Of a stretch of 20,825 nucleotides of DNA, positions 20,136 to 20,825 are shown piece after piece (position 1 is the stretch's first letter; every line of letters begins with the position of its first letter). A program made the translations under genes and the position numbers. The stretch lies in assembly GCA_000320545.1 (NCBI GenBank), contig ADNK01001580.1:1-20825 (forward strand). Reading direction: 5' to 3'. The notes beneath the pieces were generated by a model. It saw only the letters and a program-made list of their open reading frames with translations. It was not told the origin of the DNA and did not search any database. The stretch is from Bigelowiella natans CCMP2755. Lineage: Eukaryota; Cercozoa; Chlorarachniophyceae.

Positions 20136-20413
20136 GGTGTGTCCATATATACTGCATGTTAATCGGGTATTTACGTCATATTTTCATACTATGCTACTCT
20201 AAAAACCCCACGCACAATTGGAAGGAAAAGCGTTGTTGTATCATGTGGCCCGTCGCCGCCATCCTCGTCGTTTTTTGGAATAAAGTTATTTGTTCGATTG
20301 GCCCTCTCACAACTTGGTCCTCTATGCTTTATAGAAGGAGGAATGAGAAGAAGAACAAGGGAGGCGCCAAAATCACTCTCGATGTCCCATCTGTCAGAGA
20401 CTCGTTTCAATAA
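18432..20413 (+). CDS. Helical protein of unknown function, nine exons
   Basis: Exons 18432-18519, 18594-18688, 18719-18808, 19115-19201, 19298-19333, 19402-19446, 19669-19733, 19948-20049 and 20335-20413 join in phase; 228 aa from ATG to TAA. Recognisable pieces are KVDEALGDEAASFLKLVNTV, LLLPDMYTQFAAKSQEDTY, VDKAFNTLIRQFRIALYSSQ, NVGAPTPLLFFIEK, MKELMDEISRPALLEKLLF, FEDIRAKMKALFEKIYQELL and a basic tail (ERRRRNEKKNKGG). The protein is predicted mostly helical, with amphipathic heptad-like stretches near the C-terminus. No signal peptide or membrane helix is seen. No family is recognised. The model needs a 30-nt intron (18689-18718); reading through it meets a stop. The first exon lies inside the last exon of the preceding tentative gene, in another frame. 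Confidence 0.5.
18923..18963. repeat. (GA)n microsatellite
   Basis: About 20 GA units in the proposed 306-nt intron 18809-19114. Near it, at 19011-19025 and 19055-19066, the phrase AAGATCCTCTT is repeated. Confidence 0.93.
20109..20136. repeat. (GT)n microsatellite in last intron
   Basis: About 14 GT units in intron 20050-20334 of the plus-strand helical-protein gene. Confidence 0.93.
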
Positions 20414-20552
20414 CTCGCCGACCGTCAAGTAGGAGCATTTGTGATTGAAGTTTGTTACGCGAGCAATTTAGAAGGGAGGAGCGAGATTGTATAATATTTG
20501 TCTTTCACTCGGTCGGAAGGATGCTTGATTTATCTAGCTCGTGCTGATTGAA

Positions 20553-20553
<1 letters not shown>

Positions 20554-20586
<33 letters not shown>
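20554..20586. repeat. (TA)n microsatellite near right edge
   Basis: About 16 TA units followed by short GT-rich sequence, between the last annotated stop and the right-edge exon candidate. Confidence 0.93.
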
Positions 20587-20592
<6 letters not shown>

Positions 20593-20612
20593 ATGTGTGC
20601 GTGTGTGCCGAG

Positions 20613-20707
20613 TGAAAGTACCGACATCGATGTATACCAGGAATTTGGAGGGGGGAACAACGGGGGCGAGGAGAAAACCCGATGTTGCGTCGTTGCGAGC
20701 TGTGGAA
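20613..20707 (+). CDS. Possible exon of a further gene, partial
   Basis: After an AG at 20611-20612 the plus strand stays open to a consensus donor GTAAGC at 20708. The reading ESTDIDVYQEFGGGNNGG..KTRCCVVASCG has protein-like composition. The upstream side has no clear pyrimidine tract, and the gene would run off the window, so this is only a candidate. Confidence 0.25.
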
Positions 20708-20776
20708 GTAAGCACATCCCTAAGAGATTGTGAGTGCAAGTCGTATTCTTACGAGCTAAGCTTTTAACAGTTATGA

Positions 20777-20777
<1 letters not shown>

Positions 20778-20808
<31 letters not shown>
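20778..20808. repeat. (CA)n microsatellite at right edge
   Basis: About 15 CA units, followed by the start of another TA tract at the window end. Confidence 0.95.
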
Positions 20809-20812
<4 letters not shown>

Positions 20813-20825
20813 GATATATATATAT

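Noticed and set aside
1-20825. tRNA or rRNA genes
   Set aside because: No cloverleaf-compatible A/B-box arrangement or rRNA-like conserved stretch was noticed on reading both strands; a dedicated scan was not possible.

Overview
The window comes from the nuclear genome of a microbial eukaryote. Genes are cut into many short exons with GT..AG introns, long dinucleotide microsatellites (AT, AC and AG classes) sit in most introns and spacers, and no bacterial operon or RBS structure is seen. The lineage cannot be fixed from the sequence; an algal or other protist source is a reasonable guess. Most gene models below were assembled by hand by joining exons whose splice sites and codon phases agree. 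They are inferences that need RNA-seq.

Layout: (1) 239-6313, minus strand: a long many-exon gene whose 5' half encodes two Myb domains of the Rap1/TERF2IP telomere-protein type. Its 3' end is uncertain. (2) 6314-7152: AT-rich divergent spacer with an unassigned minus-strand exon-like ORF. (3) 7153-10020, plus: a ten-exon gene for a small polytopic membrane protein of the bacterial MntP/YtaF family. (4) 10021-11433: spacer, including a short palindrome-rich stretch. (5) 11434-12683, plus: a five-exon cytosolic-type thioredoxin with an intact WCGPC site. (6) 12684-14088: spacer with a dense island of CTAG-centred palindromes. (7) 14089-17299, minus: a nine-exon gene that appears to join an N-terminal KOW-like segment, a low-complexity linker and C-terminal TPR repeats. 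(8) 17224-18523, plus: a tentative gene in AT-rich sequence. (9) 18432-20413, plus: a nine-exon gene for a helical protein of unknown function. (10) Right edge: one plausible exon of another plus-strand gene.

No shared pathway is obvious. The strongest calls are the thioredoxin, the MntP/YtaF-like protein and the Rap1-type Myb domains. The most unusual non-coding signals are a perfect 76-bp palindrome inside the Rap1-like gene, the two palindrome-rich tracts on either side of the thioredoxin gene (sharing the 12-mer CATGCTAGCATG four times), and a 50-bp tandem duplication that copies a splice-donor region.
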